Shown here: positions 34,890-42,451 of the stretch, piece after piece | Numbering within the stretch: position 1 is the first letter of the stretch | How the letters are laid out: each line of letters opens with the position of its first letter | Assembly: GCA_005792145.1 (NCBI GenBank) | Contig: SXSS01000100.1 | Span: 1 to 44,161 of the forward strand | DNA from: Planctomycetia bacterium | GTDB lineage: Bacteria > Planctomycetota > Phycisphaerae > Phycisphaerales > SM1A02 | Direction of reading: 5' to 3' | Length of the DNA stretch: 44,161 bases | The notes under the pieces: model-generated | The model's input: only the letters and a program-made list of their open reading frames with translations | Database searches by the model: none | Told to the model about the DNA's origin: nothing | Position numbers and translations under genes: made by a program

Positions 34890-37800
34890 TTAAAGTTGAG
34901 CAACTTCCGGCGCAGGTAACGCCCCACAATTCAAGGCGAATTGTTCAATTTCCGCGGCGGTCATCTTGCGGATACTTCCGTCGATTGCGGCATCGTGAAC
35001 ACGGCGCGCGAACTCGATCCACGCACTTCGTCGTGCGACATCGACCGCTGCGCGAGCAAAAAGATTCTGCATCATCTCGCGAACCGCGCGTGACTGAAAA
35101 TTTCCACGCAGTCCCATTGGTATGAACGGCAATGTCGTTCGCAAAATCTGATCGGGCCAGTCGCTTGACCGAAACTCGACGACCCATCGATTGCTTGCCA
35201 ACCGAATTTCCAACCGGTGCAAATAACGCCGCCGTATTTCGTCACCGCGCGCAAGATGCACACCGAGCGTTTCGCGTATGCGGTGACTTTGATCGAGGCT
35301 TGTCGTAAGCGCACCGACATACCAAAGATCACGAATCAGAAAGCACTCCGCCAACGGCAGAATCGCCAGTCGCGCGAGTTCTCCAGAGTCCGCTGGATCA
35401 TCATTGCGGCGCAGATCGCTGATGCATGCGGCAAACTGAGTTGCGTATTCGAATCCTCCCCACATCTCGCAACGCCGCATCGCCATCGCGAAATCACGCA
35501 TTGCTTCGCGGCCATGTCGAGTATTCGAAAGTGGTGTCAACTGTGCCAACATTGCCGCGACCGCCTTGCGAAGTCTTCGACCTCGACTGCGATCTCGTCT
35601 TCCACCAAGTTGACGATCGGCGCTCACGCGTCTGGCAAGTCGAAGCGTGTCTTCAGTCGCCTTTGATTGCGCAGTCATCTTCGCTGTCGCGCCTGGGGAT
35701 TGATCTGTTTTTGCCGCCAAGATTCGCCCAAGCTGAATTGCCTCGAAACTTCGCGCAAATCCTCGTAATTCCATACGGCGAGCCGCCTCTTCCAACGCTT
35801 CGATCGACACAGGAATGAATCCTCGCTGAAATGCAATTCCAAGTGCGACCAAATCGCAGAGCCGATCCGTCAAGAAGATTGCTCGCGCCTCGGTGACGAT
35901 ATCGATGAGCACACGTCGATCTGGATGTGTCGTGACTTCCGCAACCGACGGAAGTCGGTTCGCCGCCTGCTGAATCTCCGCATCAATTTGATCTTCGAGT
36001 GGACAAATGTTTGCGATGATCGCTGTACGCAGCGGATCAGCAACTCGAAGTTGTGCATCGGTGGCAATGGCGCGAATTGTCTCGACAGGATCAATTCCAA
36101 TCACAACATCTGCTTCACCATATGGAATCTGAGTGGTGAAACTTGCAAGCTCGGCGAGATGCACTCTCCCTCCATCATCAACAACACTGGGCGATTCTTC
36201 GTCCATCCGTGTAAAGACCAACTGCGTCCAAGCACGACGGCCAGGCCCAATGGGAACACCAAGATGCGTCCAATCAACTCGGAAACCCATCTTGCGACCA
36301 GCCTCCGCCAATAATTGTCCCGCCACTCCAGGTGCGTCGCCGCGAAATCCTGCAAGATGTATGCGCCACATTCCTTGCTCTGCGTGCAGCGGACGCGGCG
36401 GAGTCATCCGAACTGAAGTTCGCAACTCATCAATTCCAGCGGGAGGACGAGTGCGAACGATTTCAACCTGTTCGAGCAGCGATTCGAGCTTGAAAAACAC
36501 TCCTTTTGCCCCAGCCACAATTGAACGCTCGACAAGTGGTTCGGATCGAAGCGGATCGGATCCACGCAAAAGTCCCCGCGCAACTTGAGTCGCAAGTCCA
36601 GGGTCACGAAGTTCGCACGCGTTATCCGCAGGAAGAACAAATCGCTGGAATCGAAGAAATCCATCGCGATCAATTTCTCGCGCAGTGCGATCGAGTGCTG
36701 TGATGTTGCGCCGTGGCGGCGGACCATCACGCGCAATCACAATCGTCAACGCTGTGGACTCCGCCGCCATCACAATCCCATCGCGAAGCGCCTCGCTGTC
36801 GTTGATATCGAAACGCAAAAAAGTCAAACTTGTCTCTCCCACTGTTCCCGAAGCAGCTCGAGCGATGCGCTCGATGTCAAGATTTGCATCATCACCAAAA
36901 TCACAGACAACAATAATTCTTGGATTTGATTCGAACTCCGCTTGTTTCACTGCGCCAATACCTTCGCGCCCGAAGCGGCGACCATCCCATGTTTCGACGG
37001 TGCAGATCACATCCGCACTCGGCGGCGATTGACGATCATTCACAATCACTCGACGCAGTTGATCTGGATAGACCCGTGCTGCAACAATCGCAGCGGCTTC
37101 TTCGATTGCACTTGCGATCACATCGAACGCTGATCCAATACCAATTCCCGCACTTCTGCGAGGCAAGTCTATTGTTGCCACCCACGCTGGCACCCGCGCA
37201 AGTCGTTCATTCAACTGCAATCCTGGGCGAATTTCATGCAACAAACGCACGACACGACGAGTAAGCAAACTTGTCCTCAATCCATCGTTGATGCCAAGCG
37301 GTTCGACATCGCCTGCAGCGGGCGGCATCGAATTCCACCAGACTTGCGCAGGCACCCCACCACTTCCACGCATCGATTCGGCAATTGCGACAATTCGAGT
37401 CGCAACCGATCCTGGTCGAGCCTCGACAAGAATGACGTGATGGCAACGCTCCAAGATTCGAATGACAGCGGCATGATCGATTGGTTCGATGACCGTCAAT
37501 CGAAGCACTGGCACTCGCCCCGTCATACTCATTTCATCGAGCAAGTGACGCACTGCGACAGCGCTTGCACCAATAGCAAGAAAACCATACTGCTCTCGTT
37601 CTCCGGGATTCGGAAGATGCTCGAGCCGATTCAATTCGAGTCCGCGAATGATTCGCAGCGGATCGGCGGAGTCTCCCAGTCGCGGCGCTTGCTTGCGGCG
37701 CAACCAGGCATCGTGATCGACCCGAGAAACTTGACGATTGGGAGCCACAAGAAGTGTGGACCCCGAGCGCAAGATCGACACATGAATAATGAGCGCCGAC

Positions 37801-38348
37801 GGACGACGAGTAGCGCGAGACAATCGAAGAACTTCATCGCATCCACTGCGTACTCCTGCGATATCGCAAGGTTCGACTGCTGTGAATCCAGCGCGGCGGC
37901 TTATTCGACGAGGGCAGGTCGCCTCAACGGCGAATGGGTTGTCCTCCATCACCACGCAAATACCTGCCGATTCGCCAAGGGGCGTCTGAGACAATTGCGC
38001 GAGTGACAAGACCACACTGTCCAATTCATCATTTGGAATCAGGATCGCGACGCGCCGACCACGCGCGGCTTCTTGTGCGGCAAGTTCGATTGCGCGTGAG
38101 GCATCCTGCACTTCAATAACTCTGACCCCATTGCGTTGGAGAATCAATTCATTTGCTTCCAACTCCGCCGCGCGGAAAACGGTGTCGAATGGAGCGCGCC
38201 TGACACCGAAAATCACATGGACATCAAGTTCGGTTTCAAGAAAACCTTTCAACATTGCCTCGGCCGCAGTGCAGAGTGCTGATCCATCCACTCGCGCCAG
38301 CGGTGGAGACCATTGTGTCAATGCATTTGTTTCCGCCGACGAGTTCAT
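34890..38348 (-). CDS. Indolepyruvate:ferredoxin oxidoreductase-like protein lacking cofactor motifs
   Basis: 1152 residues, the length of proteobacterial IorAB-fusion enzymes, and the same domain order by eye. Pyrimidine-domain-like part about 25-210; transketolase-C-like part about 250-345 (YGFLAIGASAVAVRHLLD, HHVILVEA); TPP-domain-like part about 400-545 (ETWDGRRFGREGIGAVKQ, IIVVCDFGDD, LTIVIARDGPP). A stretch at 565-625 sits where the two ferredoxin clusters belong but has a single cysteine; POR gamma-like domain about 660-850 (LAGFRGDAPGVAGQLL, GEADVVIGIDPVE); C-terminal DUF6537-like region about 890-1140. The TPP GDG...N signature and the CxxCxxC ligands are absent. The frame is intact throughout, so this is not a decaying gene by truncation. 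ATG 38348 is preferred; an ATG at 38423 would overlap the HAD gene. Function unknown. Confidence 0.7.
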   Translation of the reverse strand: MNSSAETNALTQWSPPLARVDGSALCTAAEAMLKGFLETELDVHVIFGVRRAPFDTVFRAAELEANELILQRNGVRVIEVQDASRAIELAAQEAARGRRVAILIPNDELDSVVLSLAQLSQTPLGESAGICVVMEDNPFAVEATCPRRISRRAGFTAVEPCDIAGVRSGCDEVLRLSRATRRPSALIIHVSILRSGSTLLVAPNRQVSRVDHDAWLRRKQAPRLGDSADPLRIIRGLELNRLEHLPNPGEREQYGFLAIGASAVAVRHLLDEMSMTGRVPVLRLTVIEPIDHAAVIRILERCHHVILVEARPGSVATRIVAIAESMRGSGGVPAQVWWNSMPPAAGDVEPLGINDGLRTSLLTRRVVRLLHEIRPGLQLNERLARVPAWVATIDLPRRSAGIGIGSAFDVIASAIEEAAAIVAARVYPDQLRRVIVNDRQSPPSADVICTVETWDGRRFGREGIGAVKQAEFESNPRIIVVCDFGDDANLDIERIARAASGTVGETSLTFLRFDINDSEALRDGIVMAAESTALTIVIARDGPPPRRNITALDRTAREIDRDGFLRFQRFVLPADNACELRDPGLATQVARGLLRGSDPLRSEPLVERSIVAGAKGVFFKLESLLEQVEIVRTRPPAGIDELRTSVRMTPPRPLHAEQGMWRIHLAGFRGDAPGVAGQLLAEAGRKMGFRVDWTHLGVPIGPGRRAWTQLVFTRMDEESPSVVDDGGRVHLAELASFTTQIPYGEADVVIGIDPVETIRAIATDAQLRVADPLRTAIIANICPLEDQIDAEIQQAANRLPSVAEVTTHPDRRVLIDIVTEARAIFLTDRLCDLVALGIAFQRGFIPVSIEALEEAARRMELRGFARSFEAIQLGRILAAKTDQSPGATAKMTAQSKATEDTLRLARRVSADRQLGGRRDRSRGRRLRKAVAAMLAQLTPLSNTRHGREAMRDFAMAMRRCEMWGGFEYATQFAACISDLRRNDDPADSGELARLAILPLAECFLIRDLWYVGALTTSLDQSHRIRETLGVHLARGDEIRRRYLHRLEIRLASNRWVVEFRSSDWPDQILRTTLPFIPMGLRGNFQSRAVREMMQNLFARAAVDVARRSAWIEFARRVHDAAIDGSIRKMTAAEIEQFALNCGALPAPEVAQL

Positions 38349-38379
38349 TGTGGAGATCGTAGTCCCAACAGACGGAATG

Positions 38380-39255
38380 TCATCTTGTGCGTAATACTTC
38401 CGCAACAACGAATGCCAAGGCATTTTCGTCGTGATCTGGAGCACGGTGCTTTGCAAGAGCGGCGACGGCAGAATCCGCATTCGCAACTGCGAAGGATTGC
38501 CGCGCACCGCTGAGCATTCCAACATCATTCAGGCCATCGCCGACAGTGACTACTTGCGACTCATCAATCCCGCGCAACTTGCAGAGCCTTTGAATCATTA
38601 ACCATTTATCAACATTCGCATCGAAAATTTCGAGCAAGTGCGTATCGATGCCAGCTGTGCCAAGTGCGACCAATGCAGGCCAATGCTTGATCGCAAGTCG
38701 CTCTGGAACTTCTTTGCGAATTGCATCTGCGACGAGAGCCAAATCGCTTGCGATCGCTACTGTTCCAACACGCAGAACATGTTCCAACTGCGCAGAGCGC
38801 TCGCTTGCATCATCGTGCAACTGTGGCACAGAGCGAGTCGTTACTGGATGCACTCCGAACCACCAGCGACTCGCTGCGTCAAGTTGTGCGTCGCCCACCA
38901 ATAAATAGTCATATCCTGCTTGAGTCGAATCTTTCAAGAGATGAGCGAGATGTCCATGACGAATGAGACTCTCTGTGCAGTGGCTGACGAGATCGTGCGA
39001 AATCACGATTCGGTCTTCGCAGCGCCCGCTCGCGATGTCGTGGAGAGCGGCGCCACCAGCCGAAATAACCACTCCTGATCCCAGCACATCTTGTGCAATA
39101 CTTTGACATTCAAGCCAAGAACGACCCGTTGCGAAAACGACTTCGATTCCAGCATCTTTCGCCAACTCAATCGCCTGTCGGTTCGCCAATGAAACTGAAC
39201 CACTGCGATCAAGCAGTGTTCCGTCGAGATCAGTCACAAGAATCTTGCAGCGCAT
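38380..39255 (-). CDS. HAD-superfamily phosphatase, Cof (IIB) type
   Basis: 291 residues. HAD motif I is at the N-terminus (ILVTDLDGTLLD, nucleophile Asp), motif II in VVFATGRSW, the lysine of motif III in VDKWLMIQRL, and motif IV is VVTVGDGLNDVGMLS. The large C2B cap lies between motifs II and III (about 75-215), as in Cof-type sugar-phosphate or nucleotide phosphatases. The start is ATG 39255 (MRCKILVTDLDGT); a longer open frame upstream is not protein-like. Divergent from the TPR-like membrane protein gene with 34 bp between starts. Cof substrates are broad and cannot be read from sequence. Confidence 0.93.
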   Translation of the reverse strand: MRCKILVTDLDGTLLDRSGSVSLANRQAIELAKDAGIEVVFATGRSWLECQSIAQDVLGSGVVISAGGAALHDIASGRCEDRIVISHDLVSHCTESLIRHGHLAHLLKDSTQAGYDYLLVGDAQLDAASRWWFGVHPVTTRSVPQLHDDASERSAQLEHVLRVGTVAIASDLALVADAIRKEVPERLAIKHWPALVALGTAGIDTHLLEIFDANVDKWLMIQRLCKLRGIDESQVVTVGDGLNDVGMLSGARQSFAVANADSAVAALAKHRAPDHDENALAFVVAEVLRTR

Positions 39256-39289
39256 TGAATTCTTGCGTAATGGTACACTTCGACCCCTT

Positions 39290-40156
39290 ATGGACCGCAA
39301 ACGACTTGGCAACGTGCAACAAACCGATTTGACCGAAAGTCGAATCAACGACGACTTTCTTTTCTGGCTCAAGACCAGCGGACCGAATTGGCTTCTCGCC
39401 GTATTGGTCGTTGCATGCTTGGTCATGGGATGGAATTGGTGGAAGAATCGCTCGGCGCAAGCGCGCGATCTCGCATGGGCAGAACTCGACGCTGCGGATC
39501 TTCCATCGTCGCTGAAAGATGTCGCAGTCAAGCATGCTGATATTGATGCAGTCGCATCATTCGCATTGCTCAACGCAGGAGATCGATATCTGCAGAGTAT
39601 CGTCACAGGGCAACGATTTGATCGTGAAGCAACAGCGACCGATGCGCAGTTGACACCAGCTATGAGATTGGAATGGCTCAATGAAGCCGACGGTCTCTAT
39701 ACAGAAGTCATCAAGAATGCACAGTCAAACCCGAAGAATGCCGCAAGTCGAGGATTTGAAGTGAGCGCACTCTTCGGACGCGCTGCGGTCGCTGAATCAA
39801 AGGGCGATGTTGCTGCCGCGAAGGTCTCGCTCGAAGCTGCGCAGGCTCTTGCAGGAACTGAATATCCATGGGTTGCGGGTCAAGCAAAGGCTCGCATCGA
39901 AACTCTTGGAGTGATTTCTTCGCCGTATCCGATTCCACCCGCACCACCCATTGCGGTCCTCCCTGATGGAACGCCATTGGATCTTTCCGGTGCTAGTTCG
40001 AATGCGGAGGCAGATGCCATGAAACTTCTCATGAGTGATGTTGCCAAGAGTGCTGCTCAACCAGCCAATGCACCCGCTCAAGAGCCAGCGCCAGTTCCAG
40101 CGCCTGCGCCAGTTCCTGCGCCTGCGCCTGCGCCAGTTCCTGCGCCTGCGCCATAA
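39290..40156 (+). CDS. Membrane-anchored TPR-like protein with Pro-Ala-Val tail
   Basis: 288 residues. One transmembrane helix (WLLAVLVVACLVMGWNWW, about 34-51), with a short cytoplasmic N-terminus and the rest predicted outside. The outside part is helical and TPR-like (FEVSALFGRAAVAESKGDVAAAKVSLEAAQ), resembling the YfgM/TPR_21 group that helps periplasmic folding; this resemblance is weak. A Pro-rich segment (SSPYPIPPAPPIAVLP) precedes the tail of (P-A-P-V) repeats (about 262-288). The ATG is at 39290; an upstream ATG (39245) overlaps the divergent HAD gene. The pseudouridine synthase gene follows 17 bp later. Confidence 0.75.
   Translation: MDRKRLGNVQQTDLTESRINDDFLFWLKTSGPNWLLAVLVVACLVMGWNWWKNRSAQARDLAWAELDAADLPSSLKDVAVKHADIDAVASFALLNAGDRYLQSIVTGQRFDREATATDAQLTPAMRLEWLNEADGLYTEVIKNAQSNPKNAASRGFEVSALFGRAAVAESKGDVAAAKVSLEAAQALAGTEYPWVAGQAKARIETLGVISSPYPIPPAPPIAVLPDGTPLDLSGASSNAEADAMKLLMSDVAKSAAQPANAPAQEPAPVPAPAPVPAPAPAPVPAPAP
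40084..40152 (+). repeat. Short tandem repeat coding Pro-Ala-Pro-Val
   Basis: Imperfect tandem units built from GCGCCTGCGCCAGTTCCT (18 bp) and 6-bp GCGCCT steps, encoding the C-terminal PAPVPA tail. Such a tract is prone to length change by slippage in steps that keep the frame. Confidence 0.8.
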
Positions 40157-40173
40157 GACTGTGAAGAATTGAA

Positions 40174-41349
40174 TTGCTCTCCACCAGTTCCAGCGACGAC
40201 GCGAGCAAAGTTCCCAGCGATATCTCCAGCGATATTTCTGCGGATGATCCGCAGAATCTGCTGACATCTGCGGGAACTGTCAATCGTGAAGCGCTCTTTG
40301 CACTCTATGAAGAATCTGCCGCTGCGGACGATGATCATCCCGTCCAAGTCACTTTCACTCTCAGTCACGATCTTGAAAAGCGACTTGATCGCTATCTCGT
40401 TGATCGCGTTCCATTTCTCAGTCGCACTGCGCTCCAGAGATTGATTGAAGAAGATGCAGTGCTTGTCAATGGCCGCATTGCCAAAGCAAGCACAAAGTTA
40501 CGCAAGGGAGATGTGGTGATCGCAACTCTTCCCCCACCGCCGAGCAGCGAAATTCCTGCGGAAGAAATGCCGCTTGATATTCTCTTCGAGGATGACGAAT
40601 TGATCGTCATCAACAAGCGGCCTGGGCTGATCGTTCATCCCGCGCGAAGTCATAAATCTGGAACATTGATCAACGGACTTGCGTGGCATTTTCAGCATCG
40701 ATCAAGCGGGCAACTTTCGACAGTCGGTAAAGACTTTGCACGACCAGGAGTGGTGCACAGACTGGACAAGCACACCAGCGGCGTGATGGTCGCGGCGAAA
40801 ACAGACACCGCACATTGGCGACTCGGCAAGCAGTTCGAACTTCGTCAAACACGCAAGAGATATATCGCTTTGGTTCAAGGCCACCCCGAACCGCATGTCG
40901 ATCTGATCGACCTTCCACTTGGAAAACATCCGACGATCCGCGAAAAATATGCGGTGCGGCATGATGACACGGGCAAACCATCGCAGACTGTCTACCGCGT
41001 GTTGGAAGAATATGAAGGATGTTCATTACTCGAACTCGAACTTCTCACTGGCCGCACTCACCAGATTCGCGTGCATTTGGCGCATCTTGGATATCCGCTC
41101 GTGGGCGATGACATGTACGGCGGCAAACATGTGACTGAACGAGACTTTGGCGGCAGCACCGACGCCCCACTTCTCGCACGACAAGCTCTGCACGCGGCTC
41201 TGCTTGGATTCAAGCATCCAATCTCCAACGAGCCCATGACATTTCAAGCGCCACTTTGGAGCGACTTGCAACGAGCAATCGAATTACTCCGCACGCATCG
41301 ATTTCAAAAGCGAATCGATGCAGTTGGAACACTTGTCACTGTGCCGTAA
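40174..41349 (+). CDS. RluD-family 23S rRNA pseudouridine synthase
   Basis: 391 residues. N-terminal S4 RNA-binding domain (about 65-125: KRLDRYLVDRVPFLSRTALQ, VLVNGRIAKASTKLRKGD) followed by the RsuA/RluD catalytic domain. The catalytic aspartate is in GVVHRLDKHTSGVMV, and TGRTHQIRVHLAHLGYPLVGD is present. RluD/RluC-type enzymes modify uridines of 23S rRNA; which site cannot be told. The only upstream start is TTG at 40174, because a stop lies four codons before it; the first 60 residues form an acidic Ser/Asp-rich extension (SDISSDISADD). No good SD is seen. Co-directional with the TPR-like gene, convergent with gpsA. Confidence 0.93.
   Translation: MLSTSSSDDASKVPSDISSDISADDPQNLLTSAGTVNREALFALYEESAAADDDHPVQVTFTLSHDLEKRLDRYLVDRVPFLSRTALQRLIEEDAVLVNGRIAKASTKLRKGDVVIATLPPPPSSEIPAEEMPLDILFEDDELIVINKRPGLIVHPARSHKSGTLINGLAWHFQHRSSGQLSTVGKDFARPGVVHRLDKHTSGVMVAAKTDTAHWRLGKQFELRQTRKRYIALVQGHPEPHVDLIDLPLGKHPTIREKYAVRHDDTGKPSQTVYRVLEEYEGCSLLELELLTGRTHQIRVHLAHLGYPLVGDDMYGGKHVTERDFGGSTDAPLLARQALHAALLGFKHPISNEPMTFQAPLWSDLQRAIELLRTHRFQKRIDAVGTLVTVP
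40236..40256. repeat. Inverted repeat inside the 5' end of the pseudouridine synthase gene
   Basis: Arms 40236-40245 and 40247-40256 are perfectly complementary over 10 bp with a single central base. Just before it, CCAGCGATAT occurs twice (about 40214-40233). It lies in the low-complexity N-terminal extension and encodes part of SADDPQN. Confidence 0.6.
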
Positions 41350-41363
41350 CTGTTGGAGTGACC

Positions 41364-41381
41364 GCAAAGATTTCGCTTTGC
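41364..41381. terminator. Weak hairpin between convergent rluD-type and gpsA genes
   Basis: GCAAAG-ATTTCG-CTTTGC, 6-bp stem. It lies in the 40-bp convergent gap, followed on the plus strand by AATAAAAAT rather than a T-run. It may slow polymerase from either side. Confidence 0.3.
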
Positions 41382-41389
41382 AATAAAAA

Positions 41390-42382
41390 TCAGATTCGCT
41401 CTTCGCCGGAATTTCGCCGCATCAATTCTTGCAGTGCGCTTCGGGGGGAAAGTCCAGAGAACAAGACTGCGTGAACTGCGTTTGCAATGGGCATCTCCAC
41501 TCCATGCTGCTGCGCAAGCTGCACCACGACTCTGCAAGTCTCAACCCCTTCCACAACGGATTCCATTGATTTCACAGCGGAATCGCATGATTCTCCACGA
41601 CCGATTCTTTCGCCAAGCGTTCGATTTCGTCCATCCATGCTGAAGCAAGTGGTTGCAAGATCGCCCACGCCCGCGACGCCAAAAAATGTTTCTCTGCGAC
41701 CTCCAAGAGCAATTCCCAAACGAGAAATCTCTGCCAGTCCGCGCGCGAGCAATGTCGCCTTGGCATTCATTCCAAGTTCCATTCCATCAACCATTCCCGC
41801 GGCAAGAGCGATCACATTTTTTATTGCTCCCGCAGCTTCGACTCCCACCTGATCGGTCGTGCAATAGATGCGCCAAGAGTCCGTCGCAAGCGCTTTCTGT
41901 ACGAACATCGTCGCAGATTCAGAACCCGCGGCAACAAGCGCTGTCGGCAATCCACGAGCCGCTTCGGTTGCAATCGTTGGGCCGGAAAGTGTGACGATTT
42001 CTCCGCCAATGTTCAGAGTTGCGAGCACCTCGCTCGGTCTCATTCTTGATTCGACTTCGAAACCTTTCGCGACCGTCACTACGCATGCACTCTTTGGGCA
42101 ATCCTTGCCAAGAACTTTCCAAATAGAACGAGCGTATTGAGCCGGTATGGCGGTGATCACCAAATCAGCTCCCGACATTGCATGTCGACCATCGATAGTG
42201 ATGGCGATTGATTCCGCAATGCGCAGCCCTTTGATTCTTGGACTTTCGCGATTCGCCAAGAGGGGCGCAATCTCTTGTGTATCGCGTCCCCAAAGCGAAA
42301 CCTCGTGCCCCGCTTTCGCGCAGTGGCACGCAAGAACGGTTCCAAATTGCCCACATCCAATGACAGCGATCCGTTGTGCCAT
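41390..42382 (-). CDS. gpsA: Glycerol-3-phosphate dehydrogenase [NAD(P)+]
   Basis: Reduces dihydroxyacetone phosphate to sn-glycerol-3-phosphate for phospholipid synthesis; cytoplasmic. 330 residues. The Rossmann site is IAVIGCGQFGTVLA (GxGxxG-like), VTVAKGFE carries the catalytic lysine, LSGPTIATEAARGLPTA follows, and the C-terminal domain has EAAGAIKNVIALAAGMVDG and AGVGDLATTCFSMDGRNRTLG. It starts with ATG at 42382. Divergent from the P-type ATPase gene, 69 bp apart. The family and function are secure. Confidence 0.97.
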   Translation of the reverse strand: MAQRIAVIGCGQFGTVLACHCAKAGHEVSLWGRDTQEIAPLLANRESPRIKGLRIAESIAITIDGRHAMSGADLVITAIPAQYARSIWKVLGKDCPKSACVVTVAKGFEVESRMRPSEVLATLNIGGEIVTLSGPTIATEAARGLPTALVAAGSESATMFVQKALATDSWRIYCTTDQVGVEAAGAIKNVIALAAGMVDGMELGMNAKATLLARGLAEISRLGIALGGRRETFFGVAGVGDLATTCFSMDGRNRTLGERIGRGESCDSAVKSMESVVEGVETCRVVVQLAQQHGVEMPIANAVHAVLFSGLSPRSALQELMRRNSGEERI

Positions 42383-42451
42383 CCAAACACCCTACCACGA
42401 CTCGAGTTCGCAAGCGTGCTAACCTTCAAGACAATTGGAGAACCCCCGTTT

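Noticed and set aside
37236-38006. 256-codon plus-strand frame inside the IOR-like gene
   Set aside because: Arg/Ser/His-rich translation typical of an antisense shadow; the minus-strand frame is longer and domain-like.
34890-38348. The IOR-like gene as a decaying pseudogene
   Set aside because: No stop or frameshift in 1152 codons and all domains keep their order and spacing, so selective maintenance is more likely.
39256-39681. N-terminal extension of the HAD phosphatase frame
   Set aside because: HAD motif I belongs at the very N-terminus; the extra 142 codons are antisense to the TPR-like gene and not protein-like.
40029-40283. Minus-strand frame with Gln-Ala-Leu-Glu repeats
   Set aside because: Simply the complement of the Pro-Ala-Val repeat tract of the plus-strand gene.
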